From contig JAKJGA010000003.1 in the NCBI GenBank assembly GCA_022704645.1, forward strand, positions 1 to 29,365: a stretch of 29,365 bases of DNA, written 5' to 3'. The stretch comes from Spirochaetota bacterium. Its GTDB lineage: Bacteria > Spirochaetota > UBA4802 > JAFGJZ01. Position 1 is the stretch's first letter. Each line of letters starts with the position of its first letter. Under the pieces are notes generated by a model. The model searched no databases. It had not been told where the DNA came from and saw only the letters and a program-made list of their open reading frames with translations. Made by a program: the position numbers and the translations under genes. Of the stretch, positions 15,553 through 23,216 are shown one piece after another.

Positions 15553-16011
15553 TCAAGACCATCGGTATTTTCGTTCAAATTCTATGAATATTTTTACTCT
15601 TTCAATCTTATCTAGCACAATAACTTTATATTTAGATTCATAGTTATCCAGTTTAGCAATAAAATAATTAAAAGCATCGCCATTATTCCCAGAAAACATA
15701 TTGCCCAGCATCTTTTTGATCCAGACATTCAAAACACTTGAAACGGAAACCTTCCCGAACTTTCTTATATCCAAACAACTCTCATATTCTTCAGCCTCAA
15801 AATAAAAGTGAATGACCTTATACTTTAAACCCTTTCGTTGATATTTAACATTTCGAAAAAGAACAATCTGTTTATTAAAATCATGCTGCATCACAGCATT
15901 CCGCATTATAGAAGATATCATTTTCGATAAAGATATCTTTTTAACTTTACAAGCCCGAATCAAAAGTGAATAAGAAATTACTTCAACATTCGCACTGCTC
16001 CTTAGTTTCAT
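15553..16011 (-). CDS. Unknown small protein, possibly DUF1564-like
   Basis: I choose the ATG at 16011 (152 residues, starting MKLRSSANVEV) because CGGAGGT sits five bases upstream. The frame stays open to 16113, but no ribosome binding site exists there. The protein is basic and rich in lysine and isoleucine, with no signal peptide or membrane helix. A central segment FRNVKYQRKGLKYKVIHFYFEAEEY, followed by a helix ending in VLNVWIKKML, recalls the VKYQEKGQNLKRVxFRPxEEDW pattern of DUF1564 proteins known from Leptospira. That is a by-eye resemblance only. It is divergent from the ankyrin gene and its codon use looks AT-richer than that of htpG. Confidence 0.5.
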   Translation of the reverse strand: MKLRSSANVEVISYSLLIRACKVKKISLSKMISSIMRNAVMQHDFNKQIVLFRNVKYQRKGLKYKVIHFYFEAEEYESCLDIRKFGKVSVSSVLNVWIKKMLGNMFSGNNGDAFNYFIAKLDNYESKYKVIVLDKIERVKIFIEFERKYRWS

Positions 16012-16253
16012 ATATACCTCCGTAATTAATACGGAAAAAGGATTTTTTTTATCAGTAATAATGTATTTTTTTACATGATTATCAAAAATATCTATTGCTC
16101 GTGAGACCTTCATGCAAGAATCTCGATATAAATTGAATATTGCGATTTAATCACCATCACAACAATGATTCTTATCTCATAAAAAATGATTTGCAATTAC
16201 AAACATATTTATTCTCTTATACTACCATCAATCAATTCCCTTATGGAGGAATC

Positions 16254-16901
16254 ATGAAATATTTACCCCTTCTATTCATACTTACAAGCACCTTACTACA
16301 CTCATCCGATGTTAATGAAAATTTTCTTAAAGCAGTACAGCTAAATGATCTTGAAAAAATAAAATCAGCACTTGCTTCCAAAGCTGACATTAACACGTCT
16401 ACCTCTGCCGGAAATACTGCTTTGCTTATAGCCTGCAGAAACAGAATAGCCTACCGCAAAATAGACATAATAGAATTTCTTCTCAGCAAAAACATCAACG
16501 TAAATGCGGTTGATAATAACGGAGTTTCTGCTCTAAACATTTCAGCAAGATACGGAGATGCAGAAACTGCAAAACTCCTTATTGATAAAAAGGCTGATAT
16601 AGATCTTGCCGACAATATTGGAACGACTCCCCTTATGATATCGATATATTTTTCAAAAAACTCTGTAGCTGTAATTTTAATTGAAAACGGCGCAGATGTA
16701 AATAAACCTAGCAAGAACGGATTTACACCTCTCATGGCAGCGAGTTCGACAGGCAACACTGAAATGGTAAAACTTCTTCTAGAAAAAAATGCAGATCCGT
16801 CGGCAAAAGACAATGGCGGACTTGATGCGGCTTATCTTGCTTCAAAAGATGAAATCAGAGCTCTGTTAAAATCTGCAATAAAAAAGACAAAAAAAAAGTG
16901 A
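16254..16901 (+). CDS. Secreted ankyrin-repeat protein
   Basis: The start at 16254 is set by GGAGG seven bases upstream and by a signal peptide immediately after it (MKYLPLLFILTSTLLHSSD). An in-frame open stretch from 16140 has no ribosome binding site and would bury the signal peptide. The mature part holds about five ankyrin repeats. Clear examples are NTSTSAGNTALLIACR, VNAVDNNGVSALNISARYGD, DLADNIGTTPLMISIYF and VNKPSKNGFTPLMAASSTGN. Ankyrin repeats bind other proteins. Secretion suggests a periplasmic or surface partner, perhaps an envelope enzyme or a peroxidase as in other bacteria. The partner is unknown and the neighbours give no hint. Confidence 0.88.
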   Translation: MKYLPLLFILTSTLLHSSDVNENFLKAVQLNDLEKIKSALASKADINTSTSAGNTALLIACRNRIAYRKIDIIEFLLSKNINVNAVDNNGVSALNISARYGDAETAKLLIDKKADIDLADNIGTTPLMISIYFSKNSVAVILIENGADVNKPSKNGFTPLMAASSTGNTEMVKLLLEKNADPSAKDNGGLDAAYLASKDEIRALLKSAIKKTKKK

Positions 16902-16916
16902 GGCAAAACCTCACTT
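16896..16916 (-). terminator. Rho-independent terminator of lepA
   Basis: An 8-bp stem (AAGTGAGG / CCTCACTT) with a 5-base loop is followed, on the minus strand, by a run of T residues. It lies just after the lepA stop and overlaps the ankyrin gene's stop from the other side. Confidence 0.75.
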
Positions 16917-16924
16917 CCGGTTAA

Positions 16925-18715
16925 TCAGTCAATTTTCAATATCGTTAAAAACGCTTCCTGAGGAATCTCAACATTCCCCACCATTTTCATTCGTTTCTTC
17001 CCTTCTTTCTGCTTCTCAAGAAGTTTCCTCTTACGGGTGATATCTCCGCCGTAACATTTAGCCGTTACATTTTTTCTTAATGCGGAAATATTTTCACGGG
17101 CAACGATCTTTGCTCCTACAGCAGCCTGCAACGGGATCTGGAACTGATGGCGCGGAATAATATCCTTGAGCTTCTCAATGATTTCTTTTCCTCTATTATA
17201 AGCCTTATCCGTATGAACAATAAATGAAAGCGCATCGACCGGTTCGGAATGAACGAGTATATCGCATTTCACCATTTTTGATTTTCGGTAATCCTTCAAT
17301 TCATAATCAAACGAAGCGTAACCCTTTGAATAGCTTTTAAGCTTATCATAGAAGTTGAAAACGATTTCAGACAAAGGAAGATCGCTGTGAATTTCAACTC
17401 TGTTCTCATCGACATATTTCATGTCGTTTTGGATACCGCGGCATTCCATGATAAGATTCATCAAATTCCCGATATATTCTTTCGGAGTAATGATTGTCGT
17501 AGCAACAAACGGCTCCTCAATGCTTTCTATCATTCCAGGATCAGGAAGCTTCACCGGATTATCTACAACAAGGGTTTCACCCTGAACTGTAGTCACGTGA
17601 TACTCAACACTCGGAGCGGTAGTAACGAGCGAGATATCAAATTCTCTTTCGAGACGTTCCTGAATAATTTCCATATGAAGGAGACCGAGAAAACCGCAGC
17701 GGAAACCGAAACCGAGAGCATAAGAATTATCCGGTTCAAACAATAGCGAGGCATCATTCAACTTCAGTTTAGCCAGTGCCTCACGCAAAGCCTCATATTC
17801 GTCAGAAAACATCGGATAAAGACCCGCAAAAACCATAGGCTTCGCGTCGCGGAAACCTTTTAGCGGAGCGGCGCACGGATTTGAAGCCAGCGTGATGGTA
17901 TCGCCGATTTTTGTATCGGTAACCGATTTAATATTCGCGATAACGTATCCGACTTCGCCAGGCAAAAGCTTATCACGCTTTTCAAGATTGAGTCTAAATA
18001 CCCCGACTTCATTAACAGTGTATTCTCTACCGGAAAAGACCATTTTTATGACATCATCTTTTTTTATTTCGCCATCATAAATTCTGACCTTGACGACCGT
18101 ACCGACATATTTGTCGAAATAAGAATCAAAAATTAATGCAGAAAGAGGTTTATTTATATCGCCTTTCGGAGCGGGAATATATTCAACAATCTTTTCAAGT
18201 AGCTCTTCGATGTTTATGCCTTCTTTTGCAGAAACGGCAACAGCGTGATCAGCATCAAGGCCAAGCGTTTTTTCAATGCTGAGTTTGGTTTTTTCAACAT
18301 CAGCAGCGGGCATATCGATTTTATTAATAACAGGAATTATTTCAAGATCATTTTCCATAGCAAGATAAAGATTCGCGATAGTCTGGGCCTCAACCCCTTG
18401 AGTCGCATCAACGACAAGAAGAACTCCGTCGCACGAAGCAAGAGCACGCGATACTTCGTAGGCAAAGTCAACATGCCCCGGTGTGTCGATAAGATTGAAA
18501 ATATAATCTTCGCCGTTTTTAGCACTATATTTAAGAGTAATGGCATTAGCCTTAATCGTAATTCCCCTTTCCCGCTCGATATCCATCGTATCAAGCATCT
18601 GATCGACCTTATTGCGGTCATCCACGAGACGGCATTTTTCGATTATACGGTCGGCAAGCGTGCTTTTTCCGTGATCGATATGTGCAATAATAGAGAAATT
18701 TCTTATGTTTTTCAT
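16925..18715 (-). CDS. lepA: Elongation factor 4 (LepA), ribosomal back-translocase GTPase
   Basis: All five GTPase motifs are present: AHIDHGKST, RGIT, DTPGH, NKID and SAKEG. The LepA-specific C-terminus is intact: ISALRKNVTAKCYGGDITRK, then RKLLEKQKEGKKRMKMVGN. With the ATG at 18715 the product is 596 residues, the usual length, and begins MKNIRNFSIIAH as in other LepA proteins. The frame is open about 20 codons further upstream, but those residues are not part of the family. LepA acts on stalled or mis-translocated ribosomes, mostly under ionic stress. It is a single-gene unit facing the ankyrin gene and divergent from adhE. Confidence 0.96.
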   Translation of the reverse strand: MKNIRNFSIIAHIDHGKSTLADRIIEKCRLVDDRNKVDQMLDTMDIERERGITIKANAITLKYSAKNGEDYIFNLIDTPGHVDFAYEVSRALASCDGVLLVVDATQGVEAQTIANLYLAMENDLEIIPVINKIDMPAADVEKTKLSIEKTLGLDADHAVAVSAKEGINIEELLEKIVEYIPAPKGDINKPLSALIFDSYFDKYVGTVVKVRIYDGEIKKDDVIKMVFSGREYTVNEVGVFRLNLEKRDKLLPGEVGYVIANIKSVTDTKIGDTITLASNPCAAPLKGFRDAKPMVFAGLYPMFSDEYEALREALAKLKLNDASLLFEPDNSYALGFGFRCGFLGLLHMEIIQERLEREFDISLVTTAPSVEYHVTTVQGETLVVDNPVKLPDPGMIESIEEPFVATTIITPKEYIGNLMNLIMECRGIQNDMKYVDENRVEIHSDLPLSEIVFNFYDKLKSYSKGYASFDYELKDYRKSKMVKCDILVHSEPVDALSFIVHTDKAYNRGKEIIEKLKDIIPRHQFQIPLQAAVGAKIVARENISALRKNVTAKCYGGDITRKRKLLEKQKEGKKRMKMVGNVEIPQEAFLTILKID

Positions 18716-19072
18716 CTTACCCGGCATTCCTATGAGCTGTTTGTTTATAAGGAAACTTAGCACCTTTACCGGCAAGCATTTTTTAGAGCATTATGCACAA
18801 CCGTTTATCTTTCTTTGAATTTAGTAATCCGATATTGAGTTGAATTAAAATCGTTTAAAACAAACCGGCTCGGCATTCGATTCTACTGGAGTGATGATAT
18901 TGAAATTCCGGATTCGACTGAAGAATTTATCGTTCTAGATCCAATAAAGCGCCCATTTTTCACACTTTTGTGATTTTTTTCACATTTTTTACTATTTTTA
19001 CGATATTTTTATTGACCATGACACATATTCTCGGCATTTTGACAGCAAGAAACCCGATCAGGAGGGGATTAT
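18716..19072. other. Intergenic region between lepA and adhE
   Basis: No convincing gene is present. The region carries a T-rich stretch, the palindrome at 18969-18984 and the leader of adhE. A 44-codon plus-strand frame without a start codon (18839-18973) is probably chance. Confidence 0.6.
18969..18984. promoter_or_regulatory. Rex/CRP-type palindrome upstream of adhE
   Basis: TGTGA-TTTTTT-TCACA is a perfect inverted repeat with six central bases, flanked by T on both sides. It matches the Rex pattern TTGTGAN6TCACAA nearly completely, and also the CRP/FNR-family half-sites. It lies about 90 bases before the adhE start. Rex represses adhE at low NADH/NAD+ in several anaerobes, so Rex is the first candidate. 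Confidence 0.5.
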
Positions 19073-21658
19073 ATGAAAAATATCACAAATATTAACGAGC
19101 TTGAAGAGCTGATCGAAACCGTAAAATCGGCGCAGAAAAAATTTGCCGAATTTACACAGGAGCAGGTCGATGAAATTTTCCGCAAGGCAGCGATTGCCGC
19201 AAACGCGGAAAGAATCCGTCTTGCAAAAGAAGCCGTTGCGGAAACAGGCATGGGAATCGTTGAAGACAAGGTTATCAAAAACCACTTCGCCGCAGAATAC
19301 ATCTTCAACAAATATAAAGACTGCCAGACATGCGGAATAATCGAAGAAGATAAATCGTTCGGTATAAAGAAAATCGCCGAACCGGTTGGGATCATTGCGG
19401 GTGTTGTTCCGACAACCAACCCGACTTCAACCGCGATTTTCAAAGCGCTTCTCGCGCTCAAAACCAGAAACGCGATCATATTCTCGCCGCATCCGCGCGC
19501 AAAAAAATGTACAGCCGAAGCCGCAAGAATAGTTCTAAAAGCTGCTGTTGAAGCAGGCGCGCCTGAAAACATCGTCGCATGGATTGATGAGCCTACAGTT
19601 GAACTCAGCCAGCATTTGATGAAGCATAAGGACATCGCACTCATTCTTGCGACCGGCGGGCCGGGCATGGTTAAAGCCGCTTATTCTTCCGGAAATCCTG
19701 CAATAGGCGTCGGCGCCGGAAACACGCCTGCGGTAATTGACGAAACCGCTCACATCAAAATGGCAGTAAACTCAATTCTTCTGAGCAAGACTTTCGATAA
19801 CGGCGTAATATGCGCATCCGAGCAGTCAGTAATCGTTGTAAAAGAAAAATACGACGAAGTCAAACAGGAGTTTCTTGACCGCGGAGCCTACATCCTAAAC
19901 GACAAGGAAAGAAAAAAGGTCGCCGAAACTATCGTCATAAACGGTGCGCTTAACTCTAAAATTGTCGGTCAATCCGCATATAACATCGCCAAAATCGCAG
20001 GCATAACCGTACCTGAAACAGCAAAAGTTCTAATCGGCGAAACAACCGAAATCAACGCTGACGAAAGCTTCGCATATGAAAAACTTTCTCCGGTACTTGC
20101 TCTTTATAAAGCGGAAGATTTTAAGGATGCCGTTGCGAAAGCAGTAGCTCTTATCGAATTCGGCGGATTCGGCCACACATCGGTTCTTTATACCGACCAG
20201 ATCATGAATGCCGACCGCGTAAAATATTACGGCGCGCAGATGAAAACAGGACGCGTTCTCATCAACATGCCGGCATCACACGGCGCAATCGGAGACATTT
20301 ACAATTTCAGACTTGAGCCTTCACTTACTCTAGGCTGCGGAAGCTGGGGAGGAAACAGCGTCAGCGAAAACGTTGGGGTTAAACATCTCATCAACACAAA
20401 GACTGTTGCTGAAAGGAGAGAAAACATGCTTTGGTTCAGAGTTCCTTCTAAAATATATTTTAAATACGGGTCACTGCCGGTTGCCCTTCAGGAACTTGAA
20501 GGCAAGAAGCGCGTTCTGATTGTTACGGACAAACCACTTTTTGATCTCGGTTATACAGACAAGATCACCAGCATACTTGACGATCTCAAAATCGATCACG
20601 AGACTTTTTATGAGGTTGAACCGGATCCGACTTTCGCAACCGTAAACAAAGGTCTTCAGATAATGAACGTGTTCAAGCCTGACGCGATAATCGCGCTCGG
20701 CGGAGGCTCTCCGATTGACGCGGCAAAAATCATGTGGCTACTTTATGAAGATCCGAGTCTTAAGTTTGAAGGTCTTGCCCTAAGATTCATGGATATAAGG
20801 AAAAGAATCTACAAGTTCCCTTCAATCGGCAAAAAAGCTACTATGATAGCGATTCCGACCACTTCAGGTACTGGAAGCGAAGTAACTCCTTTCGCTGTTG
20901 TAACAGATGAAAAAACCGGTTTCAAATATCCGATCGCGGATTATGAACTTACACCGGATATGGCGATAGTCGATCCGGAGCTTACAATGAGCATGCCGAA
21001 GTCACTGACTGCATTCTCCGGTATCGACGCACTTACTCACGCGCTTGAAGCATACGCTTCCGTACTCGCAAGCGACTACACAAACGGAATCGCTCTCGAA
21101 TCTATGAGACTTCTGTTTAAATATCTGCCGCTTGCATACACAGAAGGAACTACAAACGTCAAGGCGCGCGAAAAAGTTCAATACGCTTCTACACTTGCAG
21201 GCATGGCTTTCGCAAATGCGTTCCTCGGAATATGCCATTCAACTGCGCATAAGCTCGGCGCGCGCCATCATCTGCCTCACGGACTCGCAAACGCGCTGAT
21301 GATAAGTCATGTAATCAGATTCAATTCAACGGATGCGCCTATAAAGCAGACAGCGTTTCCGCAGTACAAATATCCGAACGCAAAAGAGCGTTACGCGAAG
21401 ATCGCGGACTTCCTAGGTCTAGGCGGAAAAACTGCCGATGACAAAGTAAGCAAACTGATCGACGCGATAGAAAAACTGAAAGCCCAGCTCAACATACCGA
21501 AAACAATCGCCGAAGCTTCGGTCGGTGAAACAGAATTTTTTGCGACACTTGATGAAATGAGCGAGCAGGCATTCGATGACCAGTGCACCGGAGCAAACCC
21601 GAGGTATCCTTTGATCTCTGAGATCAAGGAGCTTTACACAAAAGCATACCGAGGATAA
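19073..21658 (+). CDS. adhE: Bifunctional aldehyde-alcohol dehydrogenase AdhE
   Basis: The 861-residue protein has both halves. The N-terminal CoA-acylating acetaldehyde dehydrogenase (about 1-440) carries catalytic Cys247 in FDNGVICASEQ and the NAD-binding segment GVVPTTNPTSTAIFKAL. The C-terminal iron-dependent alcohol dehydrogenase (about 450-861) has GGGSPIDAAKIMW and iron-binding residues in DALTHALEAY and GICHSTAHKLGARHHLPHGL. It converts acetyl-CoA to ethanol in two NADH-using steps and regenerates NAD+ during fermentation; AdhE forms long spiral filaments (spirosomes) in the cytoplasm. AGGAGGGG precedes the ATG. It is monocistronic, with a strong terminator, and is probably under redox control through the palindrome upstream. 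Confidence 0.97.
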   Translation: MKNITNINELEELIETVKSAQKKFAEFTQEQVDEIFRKAAIAANAERIRLAKEAVAETGMGIVEDKVIKNHFAAEYIFNKYKDCQTCGIIEEDKSFGIKKIAEPVGIIAGVVPTTNPTSTAIFKALLALKTRNAIIFSPHPRAKKCTAEAARIVLKAAVEAGAPENIVAWIDEPTVELSQHLMKHKDIALILATGGPGMVKAAYSSGNPAIGVGAGNTPAVIDETAHIKMAVNSILLSKTFDNGVICASEQSVIVVKEKYDEVKQEFLDRGAYILNDKERKKVAETIVINGALNSKIVGQSAYNIAKIAGITVPETAKVLIGETTEINADESFAYEKLSPVLALYKAEDFKDAVAKAVALIEFGGFGHTSVLYTDQIMNADRVKYYGAQMKTGRVLINMPASHGAIGDIYNFRLEPSLTLGCGSWGGNSVSENVGVKHLINTKTVAERRENMLWFRVPSKIYFKYGSLPVALQELEGKKRVLIVTDKPLFDLGYTDKITSILDDLKIDHETFYEVEPDPTFATVNKGLQIMNVFKPDAIIALGGGSPIDAAKIMWLLYEDPSLKFEGLALRFMDIRKRIYKFPSIGKKATMIAIPTTSGTGSEVTPFAVVTDEKTGFKYPIADYELTPDMAIVDPELTMSMPKSLTAFSGIDALTHALEAYASVLASDYTNGIALESMRLLFKYLPLAYTEGTTNVKAREKVQYASTLAGMAFANAFLGICHSTAHKLGARHHLPHGLANALMISHVIRFNSTDAPIKQTAFPQYKYPNAKERYAKIADFLGLGGKTADDKVSKLIDAIEKLKAQLNIPKTIAEASVGETEFFATLDEMSEQAFDDQCTGANPRYPLISEIKELYTKAYRG

Positions 21659-21713
21659 CAAACACGCCGATAAGCAGGAATATCCTGTTTATTCACACCG
21701 ATTTATTCCCCTT

Positions 21714-21741
21714 GACCGGCATTCGTGCCGGTCTTTTTTTT
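21714..21741 (+). terminator. Rho-independent terminator of adhE
   Basis: An 8-bp perfect stem (GACCGGCA / TGCCGGTC) closed by a TTCG tetraloop is followed by eight T residues: a textbook intrinsic terminator. Confidence 0.93.
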
Positions 21742-21742
21742 A

Positions 21743-21797
21743 GGAGCGACACGATGTCGCTCCACAGCCCGCGAAAGGAGCTTCAGCTCCCAGCGGG
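21743..21797. repeat. Two adjacent short hairpins after the adhE terminator
   Basis: GGAGCGACA-CGA-TGTCGCTCC (21743-21763) is a perfect 9-bp hairpin. It is followed by a nested one, CCCGC...GCGGG enclosing GGAGC-TTCA-GCTCC. There is no gene between 21659 and 22230. The region between these hairpins and 21960 shows further short inverted words but no open frame I trust. Confidence 0.6.
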
Positions 21798-21979
21798 AAA
21801 ACTCAAGCATTACCTCATAGTTTGAGGTGTGACATCAACATTATGTTGCAATCGAAGCGGACACGAAGTTCGCGTAGAAAATGCAAGAATATACTGACAT
21901 CAACGATATATTCGCTTCGCTCAGCATACGCACAATTTATTCTGTCTCAGAATTCCCGTGTTTTCAATAATCTTCTATA

Positions 21980-22018
21980 ACGACTATCCGCTCATGAAGG
22001 AGCTAATAGTCGTTTTTC
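21980..22018 (+). terminator. Second terminator-like hairpin with no gene in front of it
   Basis: ACGACTAT pairs with ATAGTCGT, with an inner GCTC/GAGC stem, and TTTTTCTT follows. No protein gene ends here. It may terminate read-through, or end a small RNA made from 21750-21980. Confidence 0.5.
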
Positions 22019-22130
22019 TTCATACACATTTATCAATTTACTCTCTTATATTCTTTTTTTCTTTAATTCAACACCTGCTCTCTTTATTTTTGTTGATTTT
22101 TGAAATCTATTTACATATTTTTTTCATATA

Positions 22131-22158
22131 TTACTAGTGCAATAACTAATACTATAAT
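22131..22158 (+). promoter_or_regulatory. Promoter of the toxin-antitoxin pair
   Basis: TTACTA (22131-22136) and a consensus TATAAT (22153-22158) are 16 bases apart. Just downstream, ATTTATAAAT (22161-22170) is a palindrome suited to antitoxin binding. Confidence 0.5.
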
Positions 22159-22230
22159 GAATTTATAAATAAACGCAGTGTTCTCAAATCAAACCTTGGG
22201 CAACTTGCGAAATAAACCGGAGGTCATTTT

Positions 22231-22431
22231 ATGGAACTTTCAATATCTAAAGACGAACTCTACACTATGATTAAAACTGCCGTAAGGGAAGTCATAAATG
22301 AAAAAGAGATTCATTACATTATCCACTCTTTACCTGAAGTCTCAGACGAAGAGATGAAGGAAATAACAGAAAAACACGGTTCTCCAGACAGTTATTCCGA
22401 TGTTGCTTTCTCCGAGACTCTTGACGTATGA
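22231..22431 (+). CDS. Putative antitoxin of a RelE/ParE-type pair
   Basis: The 66-residue acidic protein has an N-terminal stretch (SKDELYTMIKTAVREVINEK) that could form a small DNA-binding or dimerisation helix, then a negatively charged tail suited to wrapping a toxin. I do not recognise its family; the call rests on its small size, its position directly before a RelE/ParE-like gene and the ATGA overlap with it. GGAGG precedes the ATG. It would neutralise the toxin and repress its own promoter, where a palindrome lies. Confidence 0.7.
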   Translation: MELSISKDELYTMIKTAVREVINEKEIHYIIHSLPEVSDEEMKEITEKHGSPDSYSDVAFSETLDV

Positions 22432-22697
22432 GCTGGAAAATTAATTATTCGAATCAGGCCCAGAAATTCCGGCTCAAAAATCCGCAGCTCACAGACCAGA
22501 TAAAGGACGCTCTATCCGCTTTTATAAAAAAAATTTCCGGCGAAATTGTTTCTATCGACGTTAAAAAAATGAAAGGAAACTGGGAAGGAGCTATCAGAAT
22601 ACGGAAGGGCGATTTTCGCATTATTGTTACTGTTTATGATGAATCAAAAATTCTTCATGTCCAGGTAATCGATTTCCGCGGTGACGTTTACAAATAA
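22428..22697 (+). CDS. RelE/ParE-superfamily toxin
   Basis: The 89-residue basic protein begins SWKINYSNQAQKFRLKNP, the usual beta-strand/helix opening of RelE/ParE toxins. It continues with KKMKGNWEGAIRIRKGDFRIIVTVYD and ends in HVQVIDFRGDVYK, which match the conserved L-x-G-x-x-x-x-R-x-x-x-G-x-x-R-x-(I/V) core and the terminal strand. RelE members cut mRNA on the ribosome and ParE members poison gyrase; the sequence does not separate the two. The start overlaps the antitoxin stop (ATGA). The stop codon lies inside the first hairpin of a repeat array, so the array may serve as its transcript end. Confidence 0.85.
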   Translation: MSWKINYSNQAQKFRLKNPQLTDQIKDALSAFIKKISGEIVSIDVKKMKGNWEGAIRIRKGDFRIIVTVYDESKILHVQVIDFRGDVYK

Positions 22698-22950
22698 CTC
22701 CGGCGCAGCTTCCGGATAAACTCCGTTATTTGCATGGTGTCATGCAAAACAATCAAAGGCTTCGCCTTTGTAATCCGGTTTCGCATTGTCTCATGCGATA
22801 AGATCAAAAGGGACAGGGCTTCAGTCGCCAGCCCTGTCCCTTTTGAAATCCCTACCCGCTCTTGTCGCGCAGAAGTCGCCGAACCGCTTTCAGCAGATTC
22901 GGCCAGAACCCTGCGCTCCGATCAGAGAAAAAATTGCCTTCGGCAAATTT
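22691..22950. repeat. Left hairpin array, inverted relative to the one at 25861-26215
   Basis: At least seven hairpins follow one another: CAAATAAC/GTTATTTG around TCCGG/CCGGA (22691-22732), TGCATG-GTGT-CATGCA (22731-22746), CAAAGGC-TTC-GCCTTTG (22754-22770), CGCAT/ATGCG (22782-22797), a 16-bp perfect stem (22805-22845), GCCGAA/TTCGGC (22878-22903) and TTGCC-TTC-GGCAA near 22934. Positions 22780-22835 match the inverted complement of 25950-26005 at 51 of 56 bases. An open frame through this array (22734-22982) is a by-product of the palindromes. Between 22950 and 23216 I see only a possible gene remnant. Confidence 0.8.
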
Positions 22951-23012
22951 TGATTTTTGCTCTATTCGTTATTATTTTCTAAAGCACATAGCATACTTGC
23001 GAATTGAGTTTG

Positions 23013-23159
23013 ATGTTTACTTGTCACACGACAATAGCCAAAAGCTATAACACAAACGGCAAAATAATTTATCCGTCTTTCATTTATGAAATTATGTTTG
23101 ATGATGGCGAAAAAATTCAGATATTTAATTTTTGGATTTCAGAGAAATGTTTCAGGTGA
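23013..23159 (+). pseudogene. Possible 48-codon gene fragment
   Basis: The frame reads like protein (KIIYPSFIYEIMFDDG, then IQIFNFWISEKC) but is short. It has no ribosome binding site and no recognisable family, and it lies between the hairpin array and a minus-strand gene. It may be a gene remnant or chance. Confidence 0.2.
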
Positions 23160-23216
23160 ATACCATCATTGCACACATCATGGTACACATTTTTAAAATC
23201 CAATAACAGGTCATTT

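Noticed and set aside
16140..16253. Longer N-terminus for the ankyrin protein
   Set aside because: No ribosome binding site at 16140; a clear GGAGG and signal peptide mark 16254 as the start.
18245..18760. Plus-strand open frame of 171 codons inside lepA
   Set aside because: Antisense to conserved GTPase motifs, no ribosome binding site and no recognisable protein pattern.
18839..18973. Forty-four-codon plus-strand frame with protein-like residues before adhE
   Set aside because: No start codon, no ribosome binding site, overlaps the Rex-like palindrome; too short to separate from chance.
19069..19668. Long minus-strand open frame of 199 codons inside adhE
   Set aside because: It is antisense to the strongly conserved aldehyde dehydrogenase half, has no family features, and results from the codon use of adhE.
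22691..22850. CRISPR array
   Set aside because: The repeated units are hairpins of differing sequence with no constant spacer length and no cas genes nearby.
22734..22982. Open frame through the left hairpin array
   Set aside because: Its protein similarity to the frame at 25881-26243 follows from the shared inverted DNA repeat; both run through palindromes and have no ribosome binding site.
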